From Chryseosolibacter sp036402075 (GTDB taxonomy: Bacteria > Bacteroidota > Bacteroidia > Cytophagales > Cyclobacteriaceae): DNA of 64,000 nt. Shown here piece by piece: positions 17,218 through 25,420 of this stretch. The stretch covers positions 50,561-114,560 of the forward strand of contig DASWTP010000064.1 in the NCBI GenBank assembly GCA_036402075.1. The letters run 5' to 3'. Each line of letters starts with the position of its first letter. The first letter of the stretch is position 1. A model generated the notes under the pieces. It had not been told where the DNA came from and did no database searches. It saw nothing but the letters and a program-made list of their open reading frames with translations. Made by a program: the position numbers and the translations under genes.

Positions 17218-17778
17218 ATGGAAGTTCTGTATAAACCATGGCCATGGTATCTCGCGGGAGCTGTGATTGGCCTTACTGTTCCTACCTTACTTTTGTTAGG
17301 TAATAAGCGTCTTGGCATTTCATCAACACTTCGCCAACTGTGTGCAGCCTGTGTGCCGGCAAACATTCCTTATTTCAAGTACGATTGGAAGCAGCAAAGC
17401 TGGAATCTCTTTTTCGTGGTCGGGATTCTTATTGGCGGATTTCTCGGTGGTTATGTGTTTGCAAACCCGGAGCCGGTACATGTCTCCGCTGGGACGCTGC
17501 AACTTTTTTACTCGTGGGGACTGAGTGATCCACAAGGTTTGCTGCCCGAAGAGCTATTTAATTTTAAAAATTTACTCACGCTCAAAGGGTTTCTTCTCAT
17601 GATCGTTGGAGGCTTTCTGGTCGGATTCGGCACGCGTTGGGCAGGCGGGTGTACGTCCGGTCACGGCATTATGGGCTTGTCGGCACTGCAATGGACTTCG
17701 CTGCTTGCCACCGCTTGCTTCTTCATTGGTGGAATTCTGGTTAGTCATTTTGTTCTTCCTTACATTCTTGCACTATGA
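17218..17778 (+). CDS. YeeE/YedE family sulfur-compound transporter, first half
   Basis: A 186-residue inner-membrane protein with about five helices. The YeeE/YedE motif RWAGGCTSGHGIMGLS near residue 140 has the conserved Cys used for thiosulfate-type sulfur transport in the described TsuA protein. A second Cys pair (CAACVP) lies near residue 42. The protein is half the size of TsuA; the other half is encoded by the next gene, whose start overlaps this stop by 4 nt (ATGA). The two probably form one transporter. The gene is divergent from proC with a 79-nt gap that must hold both promoters. Confidence 0.88.
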   Translation: MEVLYKPWPWYLAGAVIGLTVPTLLLLGNKRLGISSTLRQLCAACVPANIPYFKYDWKQQSWNLFFVVGILIGGFLGGYVFANPEPVHVSAGTLQLFYSWGLSDPQGLLPEELFNFKNLLTLKGFLLMIVGGFLVGFGTRWAGGCTSGHGIMGLSALQWTSLLATACFFIGGILVSHFVLPYILAL

Positions 17779-18185
17779 AAAACCTGAAATATCTGTTCGT
17801 GGGAATCATGTTTGGACTTGCCTTAACGAAAGGCGAAGCGATTTCATGGTATCGAATACAGGAAATGTTCTTTTTCGAGAGCTTCCATATGTACGGAATC
17901 TTTATGACGGCAGTTCCGATTGGCGCACTTTCAATTTTTGTTATTCGGAAATTGAAACTTAAATCAATGAACGGAGAAGTCATTGAAAAAACCGTAAAGC
18001 CCTATCACCCTGGACTCATCTTCGGAGGGTTGATCTTTGGTTTTGGCTGGGCTTTGACCGGTGCATGTCCCGGACCGTTGTATGCACAGATCGGATCGGG
18101 CTATCTCGTGGTCATTGTCGTATTTCTTTCAGCAGCGGCCGGGACGTGGACGTATGGGTTGATGAAGGATTACCTGCCGGACTAG
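17775..18185 (+). CDS. YeeE/YedE family (DUF6691-like) protein, second half
   Basis: A 136-residue membrane protein with about four helices. It carries the second conserved Cys motif, GWALTGACPGPLYAQIGSG, near residue 95, equivalent to the second repeat of full-length YeeE/YedE proteins. It begins MKNLKYLFVGIMFGLALTKG, where the KGEAISWYRIQEMF stretch is typical of this half-sized family. Translation is coupled to the preceding gene by an ATGA overlap. Together they probably import thiosulfate or a related sulfur species. No rhodanese or MBL-fold gene, often linked in other bacteria, follows here. Confidence 0.87.
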   Translation: MKNLKYLFVGIMFGLALTKGEAISWYRIQEMFFFESFHMYGIFMTAVPIGALSIFVIRKLKLKSMNGEVIEKTVKPYHPGLIFGGLIFGFGWALTGACPGPLYAQIGSGYLVVIVVFLSAAAGTWTYGLMKDYLPD

Positions 18186-18194
18186 GGATGAAGA

Positions 18195-18830
18195 TTACTC
18201 GTTCTCTTTTCTCATTAACGAATAGTACACTCGTATACCCACGATCTCTGCGTTCGTTCTCACGCGCCCTGGGAAGCCATGATCGACATAAGAAAACCGA
18301 CCTTCGATGCCTAGGTACCAAACGGGCCTGCCAACACTGACATCAAGCGATGTGAAGTGCAGTGGTAGAATTTTAGTGTTGCCTCCACTTTCATATCTTA
18401 ATTCCTTATTAATACTGATCAAGGATGCGCCCGCAGCAAAATACCATCGCGTGTCAAACAGTTTTGACTTCGCCAAACTGAAAGACTGGTCGATGTAAAA
18501 GGTTCGTTTAACACAATCCCAACATTTGTTGTTCTCAAAGTAATAGAACGCATATCGCAAAGTGGATGCGGTGCGAACAGAAAGATCATAAGGCAGCTGA
18601 TAAGCAAGTGCGATATTTAAACCGAGACCATCAACTCCTCTGGAAAACAGAAATGGAGCATCCGCATTGATCACACGCCCTGAAGAAAGTTTATTGGCTC
18701 CTGCGTAATGAAAAACCGTGGCCCTCGCCAGCGGCCCCACCTCAATAATAATATTTTTCTTCACCTGGGCCTGAGCTGCGCAAGTGAAGAAAAAGGTAAG
18801 AACAATGGTTATCGAATTTTTATGGAGCAT
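18195..18830 (-). CDS. Predicted outer-membrane beta-barrel-like exported protein
   Basis: A 211-residue protein with a signal peptide (cleavage probably after CAAQAQ). The mature part has alternating amphipathic strands and aromatic belts (LRYAFYYFENN, RWYFAAGASLI, VWYLGIEGRFSYV, GIRVYYSLM), as expected of a small barrel. No family is recognised. Its ATG overlaps the stop of the upstream gene by 11 nt, so it is the last gene of a minus-strand operon with the frameshifted lipoprotein gene. It ends 9 nt from the convergent YeeE/YedE gene. Confidence 0.75.
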   Translation of the reverse strand: MLHKNSITIVLTFFFTCAAQAQVKKNIIIEVGPLARATVFHYAGANKLSSGRVINADAPFLFSRGVDGLGLNIALAYQLPYDLSVRTASTLRYAFYYFENNKCWDCVKRTFYIDQSFSLAKSKLFDTRWYFAAGASLISINKELRYESGGNTKILPLHFTSLDVSVGRPVWYLGIEGRFSYVDHGFPGRVRTNAEIVGIRVYYSLMRKENE

Positions 18831-19656
18831 CCAGAATAGTTTTCCAACTCACTTCACCACAGCTGTTATCGCTAAAGGCATCAACAACTTGTTCACTAAA
18901 GTAGGCGCATCCAAAATAACCACAATTCCGATAAATTGGTTTGGCCGTAACTACTCCACTAAAATAAGGGCTTTCAGATGAGCGATAGGGTAAATGCAAC
19001 GTTGTATATGTGAAAGGATAAGTTTGATTCGTAAAGTCAACTTGTTGAGTCTTATCCGGAGATGGCCAAGTGTCGTGCTCAAAAACCACGTAGTAGAAGA
19101 TGTCACCAACTGAGCCCTGTATGTTGTCTATTTCGTCATCAGGATTCATTCCATGGTAAGCGATAAACGACATTGAATAACACTGACCTAGCGAACTCGG
19201 ATCAACGCTAATCAGTTGTACTCCATCCGAGTTGCCGAGCCAATGGGCGTCATGATGTTCTTGGGTGTCAGGGTCAATAAAATTTTCATAGGCCGTATAC
19301 CTCGTAATGTTAACGTCCGAATTTCCGCCTGCCCAGCTTTCCTTTCCGCATGCAATCATCAACTTATTCATTTGCATATGCGCCCAATTGGTGTTGTCCC
19401 TATTGCCGCTGGGAGTAACTATACAACTTCCGGCATATTTCGAGCGTGAATTGCTTTCATCAATTTTCCGACCACGGCTATTCTGGTTATACGTCTCATT
19501 AAGTGAGACCACCCAGACTTCATTTTCAAGCGCGAAATTTTCATCCACGATTCTTTCTTTCACTTCACCAGTATTTGACAAACTCCAACCGACCAGTGTT
19601 GTGGATTCGTCTCCATTGTAAACAGCTATAGTTGGCGATAACTTCGCGGATTCCAA
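18820..19656 (-). CDS. C-terminal part of a frameshifted exported-protein gene
   Basis: A 278-codon open frame with no plausible start: the first codon is TTG (reading ESAKLSPTIAVYNGDE after it), and the first ATG is about 90 codons in. The frame stays open upstream, encoding SLFPQIYIHNYFN and similar sensible residues within the 3' part of the preceding lipoprotein frame. The two frames together would give one exported protein of about 430 residues. The segment NEVWVVSLNETYNQ and a Cys-rich C-terminus (YRNCGYFGCAYF, DNSCGEV) are notable. Function unknown. Type kept as CDS because a sequencing error would explain it equally well. Confidence 0.6.
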   Translation of the reverse strand: MESAKLSPTIAVYNGDESTTLVGWSLSNTGEVKERIVDENFALENEVWVVSLNETYNQNSRGRKIDESNSRSKYAGSCIVTPSGNRDNTNWAHMQMNKLMIACGKESWAGGNSDVNITRYTAYENFIDPDTQEHHDAHWLGNSDGVQLISVDPSSLGQCYSMSFIAYHGMNPDDEIDNIQGSVGDIFYYVVFEHDTWPSPDKTQQVDFTNQTYPFTYTTLHLPYRSSESPYFSGVVTAKPIYRNCGYFGCAYFSEQVVDAFSDNSCGEVSWKTILDAP

Positions 19657-19664
19657 GTTAGGCT

Positions 19665-20117
19665 TTAAATTGAAATAATTATGAATGTAAATTTGAGGGA
19701 AGAGGGAAACACTTTGCCTCCGGAACCTATGTTTGTAAATGACTCGAGCGCATTCGCGACACTTTCATCGTCCTCCAATAATTTTGACTCGTTTAGTTTC
19801 GACATCAGTTGCGGGTTCCCATCAATCAGTTGTTTCAATAAAACATTTTCATCACCATCAAATTGCTTTTCGACTTCTAAATAAAGACTGTTCCGGAAGT
19901 TTTGATCATGAGTTAGGGGAAGTAACCCCTTTGCAATGGTGGCTAGATTCTTGCTCACATACTTGTACTGCTCGCCAATAGGGCGATTTGTTATTTCCAT
20001 TTTTTCACGGGACGTGCCTGGCGGACTCGTGTCTAGATTTGAATCATCGCAATTGGAAAGAATTAATGTTGCAGCGCATAGCGCCACGTAAGCTTTTGCA
20101 TTTGTTTTCATAAGCAT
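19665..20117 (-). CDS. N-terminal part of a frameshifted lipoprotein gene
   Basis: This 150-residue frame starts with a lipoprotein signal peptide (KAYVALCAATLILSNC, lipobox Cys at about residue 23). A helical region with LTHDQNFRNSLYLEVEKQFDG and LIDGNPQLMSKLNES follows. It ends in GGKVFPSSLKFTFIIISI, a hydrophobic tail that looks like out-of-frame reading. The other frame across the same bases reads GQSVSLFPQIYIHNY and runs on into the downstream 278-codon frame. I therefore read the pair as one gene broken by a one-base change around 19690-19730. ATG 20117 or 20111 are both possible starts. Confidence 0.65.
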   Translation of the reverse strand: MLMKTNAKAYVALCAATLILSNCDDSNLDTSPPGTSREKMEITNRPIGEQYKYVSKNLATIAKGLLPLTHDQNFRNSLYLEVEKQFDGDENVLLKQLIDGNPQLMSKLNESKLLEDDESVANALESFTNIGSGGKVFPSSLKFTFIIISI

Positions 20118-20346
20118 TTTTTTAAATGATTGATTTTACCGAAGCCTATTAAATAGGAAAAGATGTAACGTAAATTAATTGCCGGTCTAAGGTTGCGCAA
20201 GATCCCATCGTTAGGGTAATCGACATCTAAATCACGGTTAAGCAGGCTCCTGAGGACCGCTCAATTCAATTTTAAATGACTTGTGAGTTGGTACAAGGAA
20301 AGTTGTGGATTTTGCTTTATGTTCACATACAAAAAACCAAAGAGCC

Positions 20347-21702
20347 ATGAACACCTCCGAACTCCTCGTTACTGTCAAAGCGCGCAATCCCAACGAACCT
20401 GAGTTTCTCCAGGCTGCGGAAGAAGTTATTCTTTCTATTGCACCCGTGATTGAAAAAAATCCAGAATTCGCACGCTTAAAGATCCTTGAAAGGATGCTCG
20501 AACCAGAGCGCCTGATTTCGTTTAAAGTGACCTGGCTTGATGATAAAGGCAACGTCCAGGTTAACCGTGGCTATCGGGTGCAGATGAACAGCGCGATCGG
20601 TCCGTACAAAGGTGGACTTCGGTTCCATCCTTCGGTGACACCAAGCGTGCTGAAGTTCCTGGCTTTCGAGCAAGTGTTCAAAAATGCGCTAACCGGAATT
20701 CCCATGGGTGGCGGCAAGGGTGGGAGTGATTTTGATCCAAAAGGGAAATCCGATAATGAAGTGATGAAGTTTTGCCAGGCGTTTATGAGCGAACTCTTTC
20801 GTCACATTAATCACAGGCTTGACGTTCCTGCAGGTGATATCGGAGTCGGAGGTCGGGAGGTTGGATACATGTTTGGCGCCTATAAAAAATTGAAAAATGA
20901 ATTTACGGGAGTGCTTACCGGAAAAGGGATCGGCTGGGGAGGAAGTTTGATTCGCACGGAAGCTACTGGCTACGGACTAATCTATTTTGCCGAAAACATG
21001 CTGCTGGCGAAGAATGATACGCTGAAAGGAAAGGTTTGCCTTGTTTCTGGATCAGGAAACGTTGCGCAGTACGCCATTGAAAAAATTATTCACCTGGGTG
21101 GTAAGGCAGTGACGGCATCGGACTCCACGGGATACATCTATGACGAAGGAGGTTTCACACCCGAAAAGCTTGACTTCCTCAAAGATCTTAAGAACAACAA
21201 GCGGGGACGGATAAAAGAGTATGCCGAAAAATTCAAGAACGTTGTTTATAAAGACATCGACTCAAAAGCATCGAGCAATCCACTGTGGGATCACAAAGCC
21301 GACTGTGCTTTTCCTTGTGCCACGCAAAACGAAGTGAATGAAAAAGATGCAAACAATCTTGTGAAGAACGGAGTGAAGCTATTGGCGGAAGGGGCGAACA
21401 TGCCAACGACAATCGAAGGCATAAATGTGCTGCTTGATGCAAACCTGATGTATGCACCTGGGAAAGCATCCAATGCTGGAGGTGTTGCCACTTCAGGTTT
21501 AGAGATGACGCAAAACTACATGGGTACCAACTGGAGTTCGGAAGAAGTGGACACAAAGCTCAAGCAAATCATGAAAAACATTCATGATACCAGCCTCGCT
21601 GCCGCCAAGGAATATGGTAAGCCCGGAAACTATATGGTGGGAGCAAATATTGCCGGATTTTTGAAAGTAGCGAAGGCGATGGTGGCCCAGGGAGTGATAT
21701 AG
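20347..21702 (+). CDS. gdhA: Glutamate dehydrogenase (hexameric, NADP-type length)
   Basis: A 451-residue enzyme that reductively aminates 2-oxoglutarate with ammonium. The catalytic block GPYKGGLRFHPSV is near residue 86, and IPMGGGKGGSDFDPKGKSD contains the active-site Lys. The Rossmann segment VCLVSGSGNVAQYAIEK is near residue 232. The length and the FDPKGKSD loop match the small-hexamer GdhA class of about 450 residues, usually NADP-dependent; cofactor use is inferred. ATG 20347 is preferred over an upstream in-frame ATG 14 codons earlier because it matches the family start. Confidence 0.95.
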   Translation: MNTSELLVTVKARNPNEPEFLQAAEEVILSIAPVIEKNPEFARLKILERMLEPERLISFKVTWLDDKGNVQVNRGYRVQMNSAIGPYKGGLRFHPSVTPSVLKFLAFEQVFKNALTGIPMGGGKGGSDFDPKGKSDNEVMKFCQAFMSELFRHINHRLDVPAGDIGVGGREVGYMFGAYKKLKNEFTGVLTGKGIGWGGSLIRTEATGYGLIYFAENMLLAKNDTLKGKVCLVSGSGNVAQYAIEKIIHLGGKAVTASDSTGYIYDEGGFTPEKLDFLKDLKNNKRGRIKEYAEKFKNVVYKDIDSKASSNPLWDHKADCAFPCATQNEVNEKDANNLVKNGVKLLAEGANMPTTIEGINVLLDANLMYAPGKASNAGGVATSGLEMTQNYMGTNWSSEEVDTKLKQIMKNIHDTSLAAAKEYGKPGNYMVGANIAGFLKVAKAMVAQGVI

Positions 21703-21704
21703 AA

Positions 21705-21774
21705 TGATGAATTACGAATGACAAATGACGAGTGATAAATGGCCTATTCGTTACTTGTCATTCGTAATTCGTCA
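21705..21774. repeat. Perfect 16-bp inverted repeat between convergent gdhA and ABC genes
   Basis: GAATTACGAATGACAA at 21709-21724 is exactly inverted at 21755-21770. Pairing resumes for three more bases outside one mismatch. The loop contains further degenerate copies of the same word (AATGACGAGTGATAAATG). It begins a few bases after the gdhA stop and ends just before the stop of the convergent ATPase gene. No U-tract is present. Confidence 0.7.
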
Positions 21775-21778
21775 ATTT

Positions 21779-22474
21779 CTAGCCTTTAAAATATTCCTCG
21801 AGCTCCACCAGCGCGTTAGCCGAACCCTTTAGATCTTTGATCACTTTTCCTTTTTCAAGGATTACAATCCGCTCACATATTTCGGTCACGTGATTCAGAT
21901 CATGGCTTGAAATCAAATAAGTAAGATTGCGAATAGCCTTTTCCTTCCGCAACAGGTCCTTCAAGCGAATCTGAGAAGTCGGATCAAGGTTTTCAAAGGG
22001 TTCATCGAGAATAACAACTTGTGGATCGCCAATAAAAGCCGCTGCAATCCCAACCTTCTTCAGGTTTCCTTTCGATAAGTCGCCAATGAATTTTTTGTTG
22101 CCGATAATCTCTCCGTGAAAGAGCTCTTCAAATTTCGTGAGGAAGCCTTTTAAATCTTCTTCAGAATACCCGTGAAGTTTGCCAACAAATTTGAAGTATT
22201 CTTCAGGCGTCAGGTATTGAATTAGAAAATTCTCATCCAGGTATGATCCAACATAAAATTTCCACTCATCGTTCAGCTGAACATTTTTTCCATCAATTGC
22301 GACAGTGCCTGACGTGGGTCGAACAAGATCGAGAATCATACGGAACAAGGTTGTTTTACCAGCCCCATTGTTGCCTACAAGGCCAAAACTTTCGCCTTTG
22401 CCAATGACTAATTGTTCAATATCGGTAACTACCTGGGTTTTATATTCTTTGCGAAGGTTTTCAATTGTTATCAT
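21779..22474 (-). CDS. ABC transporter ATP-binding protein
   Basis: A 231-residue ABC ATPase. Walker A is GLVGNNGAGKTTLF near residue 32, the signature appears as LSKGNLKKVGIAAAF (degenerate: LSKGN instead of LSGGQ), and Walker B is QVVILDEPFENLDP. The H-loop His is in LISSHDLNHV. The degenerate signature is seen in many gliding-bacterium exporters with separate membrane subunits. The upstream gene encodes the large membrane partner 23 nt away. Substrate unknown. Confidence 0.93.
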   Translation of the reverse strand: MITIENLRKEYKTQVVTDIEQLVIGKGESFGLVGNNGAGKTTLFRMILDLVRPTSGTVAIDGKNVQLNDEWKFYVGSYLDENFLIQYLTPEEYFKFVGKLHGYSEEDLKGFLTKFEELFHGEIIGNKKFIGDLSKGNLKKVGIAAAFIGDPQVVILDEPFENLDPTSQIRLKDLLRKEKAIRNLTYLISSHDLNHVTEICERIVILEKGKVIKDLKGSANALVELEEYFKG

Positions 22475-22497
22475 GCTGGTAAAGATTCCGTGTGTTG

Positions 22498-23979
22498 TTA
22501 GTCTTTTCTAAATCCCGCTGCGATCTTGTACTTGCGATCGATTAGACGCTTAGTTGTCAGATCGATCAGTTTGTTTCTGAAGATGATGCCGATTATTCCA
22601 GCCAGCGCAATTGTCATGATCCCCAGCTCGGGCTTGCCGAAGATGCTGAATGGAAGATAAAATAGATATGGACCGAGAAGGGTGGGGAACGACATAATCC
22701 ATTGTGCAATACCTACGCCTTCATAATTAAACGTGGCGCTTTTTTTCAGGTCAACTTTTTTCGGATCCCACATCGCGAGATTAAAGATTACGAAAATGTT
22801 GATTCCAATATTGAACAACATGGTGGCAAGGTGAACAAACAAGACATTCCATCCAAAGTATGCATACGGTGTGCTCAGGATAAAGCAAACAATAGTGACC
22901 AGTGAGAGCAACCAATATTTGGATTCCACATACTGTCGCATGGAGACCGGACGGGTTAAGGTGAAATCATAATGGCCACCTTGCCAGCTAAAGAGCAACT
23001 GACCATAGCTGATCATAAAAATTCCGGTCACGAATATGCCTACGAAGATGAAGATACTTGGCACTCCGGTCGCATATTTGTCATTGGTATAAAAAATTAG
23101 TCCGTACAAAAGAAAAAATGCACTGAGATAAAGAATGTTCCTTGGTCGTTTATTGCGCAGGATCAGTTTTGCCTCGACATTGATTATTTCGCCAAGGAGC
23201 CCGAAATTTTTCAGAAACGAAAAATCCTGAGTTACCCCGCTTGCATTCGTGCGTTGATAACTGATCTCTTCGGGATACATCGCCTGCCTGAAGAATTTAT
23301 AACAAGCCCAGTACGCGATGGTCAGCAAAGCAAAAGGGACAATCGCAAGGGCGGGCTGCTGTAAAATTGAGTTGAAGGTGGATGCGGAAATATCAGATAG
23401 TTTAAACCATCCATAATAATCAGCTGCGCCCAAGGTGACGATAATGCCCAGAAGAATTACGATTCCGAATAGGTTGTCGTCAAGCGTTTTTTTGAAGAGG
23501 ACCACGAGGAAATGAATCGTCATGCTGATGACCCACACAATCATGCCCCATAGCAATGCGGTGGGTAGCGAGTATGCAGGGGCGATGACTTTCAGGGCGA
23601 AAGGCATAAACAAAATCAGCGGAAGCACATTTAATAAGTGCACGGCCGACCGAATGAGCAGGAAGTTGACGATTCCTGATTTTTTCATTGGTAAATGCAG
23701 GTAAGGTTGGACGTCAAGCACGGGCAGGTTTTGCATCATGTACCGCATGATGAACTCGAAGGTGAAATAGTAAAGAAGCAGGCTGTTTAAGAAAGAAATG
23801 GCATCAGACTGCTTGAGCCCTTTGATGATGATGATGTCAAGCGTGAGGCCGAGGGCCATCGCGTAAACAAACATCATTAAGCCCAGGATAGCTGTAAACA
23901 CAAGCGTGGCTGTGTCTTTCGAAAACGAAGCTGACCGCTTGAATCGTTTCCAGCTGTGTGATAGGAGTAGGTTAACCAT
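22498..23979 (-). CDS. DUF5687-like ABC transporter membrane subunit
   Basis: A 493-residue polytopic membrane protein with about 11-12 helices, and an N-terminal cytosolic stretch MVNLLLSHSWKRFKRSAS. Hydrophobic blocks include TLVFTAILGLMMFVYAMALG and GVPSIFIFVGIFVTGIFMIS. Its arrangement, directly upstream of an ABC ATPase gene, and its overall look match the Bacteroidota-specific DUF5687 family. Start ATG 23979 is preferred over an alternative four codons upstream. The pair likely forms an exporter. No substrate clue is visible. Confidence 0.82.
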   Translation of the reverse strand: MVNLLLSHSWKRFKRSASFSKDTATLVFTAILGLMMFVYAMALGLTLDIIIIKGLKQSDAISFLNSLLLYYFTFEFIMRYMMQNLPVLDVQPYLHLPMKKSGIVNFLLIRSAVHLLNVLPLILFMPFALKVIAPAYSLPTALLWGMIVWVISMTIHFLVVLFKKTLDDNLFGIVILLGIIVTLGAADYYGWFKLSDISASTFNSILQQPALAIVPFALLTIAYWACYKFFRQAMYPEEISYQRTNASGVTQDFSFLKNFGLLGEIINVEAKLILRNKRPRNILYLSAFFLLYGLIFYTNDKYATGVPSIFIFVGIFVTGIFMISYGQLLFSWQGGHYDFTLTRPVSMRQYVESKYWLLSLVTIVCFILSTPYAYFGWNVLFVHLATMLFNIGINIFVIFNLAMWDPKKVDLKKSATFNYEGVGIAQWIMSFPTLLGPYLFYLPFSIFGKPELGIMTIALAGIIGIIFRNKLIDLTTKRLIDRKYKIAAGFRKD

Positions 23980-24049
23980 AATTAAACTCAAAGAATGAGT
24001 AGTGCGAAAGGCTTATTAATTACATTTTTGCAGATCTTTTTACAACGCG

Positions 24050-25387
24050 ATGGAGCTTCGATTAGGAACCGGATACCGACAGATATTAAACCTGGCGCTG
24101 CCGATCTCGCTCGCCATGCTGGTACCCCAGATCAACTTCATTACCAATAATATTTTTCTCGGCCGCCTTGGTCAACAGGAGCTTGCGAGCGCTGGCATCA
24201 CGGGGGTGTATTATTTGATTTTCGCAGTCATTGGGAGCGGGCTCAACAATGGTTTGCAAGCGCTGATCGCGCGGAGGGCTGGACAAAACTTACCCAAGGA
24301 GATTGGCCGACTGTTTTTTCATGGTGTTTGGATCGCCCTCGGGTTTGCCGGCCTTGGGATTTTAGCTACCTATACCATTGCCCCCGCAGTGCTTCGCGCC
24401 ACGATCAATGACGCGGCTATCGCTGAGCAAGTAATTGATTTCTTACTGATCCGTATCTGGGGACTGCCGTTTCTGTATTTATATGTTATGCGCAATGCGC
24501 TCCTAGTCGGTACGAACCAAACACGTTTTCTCGTGTGGGGCACACTAGCGGAGGCGATCACGAACATCGTGCTGGACTACGGTTTTATTTATGGAAATCT
24601 TGGCTTACCAAACCTCGGGTTCAACGGGGCAGCCTATGCGTCAATTATAGCCGAGGGCACCGGATTACTCGTGATTTATGTGGTAATCCATTTGAAGGGG
24701 ATCCACAGATCTTTTGCCTTCTTTGAAGACATCAAGTGGGACGGAAAAATTTCGAAAACTATCCTGATCACGTCCTCGCCACTGATTCTGCAGTATGGCA
24801 TCAGCATTATGAGCTGGGAGTATTTTTACATTCTCATCGAACATCATGGCGAACGGGCATTGGCCATTTCCAACACGATGCGAAATATCTTCGGACTGTT
24901 CGGGATTTTTTCCTGGGCGTTTGCCTCGGCTACAAATACGCTTGTGAGTAATATTATCGGCCAGGGCCGTCAGGATGAAGTGCTGCCCTTGATCGGCCGC
25001 GTGGTGCGCGTAAGTTTGTCGATTTCGTTTGTTTTGTTTTCCCTGCTCACCATCTGGCCGGAATTCTTCATTTCGTTTTACGGCCAGAGTCCGGAATTCA
25101 TTGCTGATGCGATTCCAGTTATCCGAGTGGTATCATTTGCGCTGCTGATGATGTCTTTTGGCACTATTTGGCTGAATGCTGTTACAGGCACCGGTAATAC
25201 CTCGGTTAACCTGATTATCGAGCTGGTCACCATTGTGATTTATTGCGTGTATGTTTATGTCGTGCTTGAATACCTGGACATGCCGATCACCTGGGGCTGG
25301 GCATCAGAATGGGTATACTGGCTGTCAATGTTTACGATGGCATTTTTCTACATGCGCTCGGGAAAGTGGAAGAATAAAGTTGTCTGA
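24050..25387 (+). CDS. MATE family efflux transporter
   Basis: A 445-residue multidrug/toxin-extrusion-type antiporter with 12 helices in two similar halves. It opens with TGYRQILNLALPISLAMLVP, typical of MATE proteins. The second half begins at ISKTILITSSPLILQYGISI. Related conserved features are ITNIVLDYGFIYG and WLNAVTGTGNTSVNLIIELV. It couples Na+ or H+ entry to drug export in studied members. It diverges from the ABC pair with a short 70-nt gap that contains both promoters. Confidence 0.92.
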   Translation: MELRLGTGYRQILNLALPISLAMLVPQINFITNNIFLGRLGQQELASAGITGVYYLIFAVIGSGLNNGLQALIARRAGQNLPKEIGRLFFHGVWIALGFAGLGILATYTIAPAVLRATINDAAIAEQVIDFLLIRIWGLPFLYLYVMRNALLVGTNQTRFLVWGTLAEAITNIVLDYGFIYGNLGLPNLGFNGAAYASIIAEGTGLLVIYVVIHLKGIHRSFAFFEDIKWDGKISKTILITSSPLILQYGISIMSWEYFYILIEHHGERALAISNTMRNIFGLFGIFSWAFASATNTLVSNIIGQGRQDEVLPLIGRVVRVSLSISFVLFSLLTIWPEFFISFYGQSPEFIADAIPVIRVVSFALLMMSFGTIWLNAVTGTGNTSVNLIIELVTIVIYCVYVYVVLEYLDMPITWGWASEWVYWLSMFTMAFFYMRSGKWKNKVV

Positions 25388-25420
25388 AACCTGAGACGAT
25401 CTTTCACGTTCAGGCATCGT

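Noticed and set aside
19680..19700. Possible slippery site for programmed -1 frameshifting (AAATTTA)
   Set aside because: The heptamer is not in the required phase relative to the lipoprotein frame, so a mutation or sequencing error is more likely.
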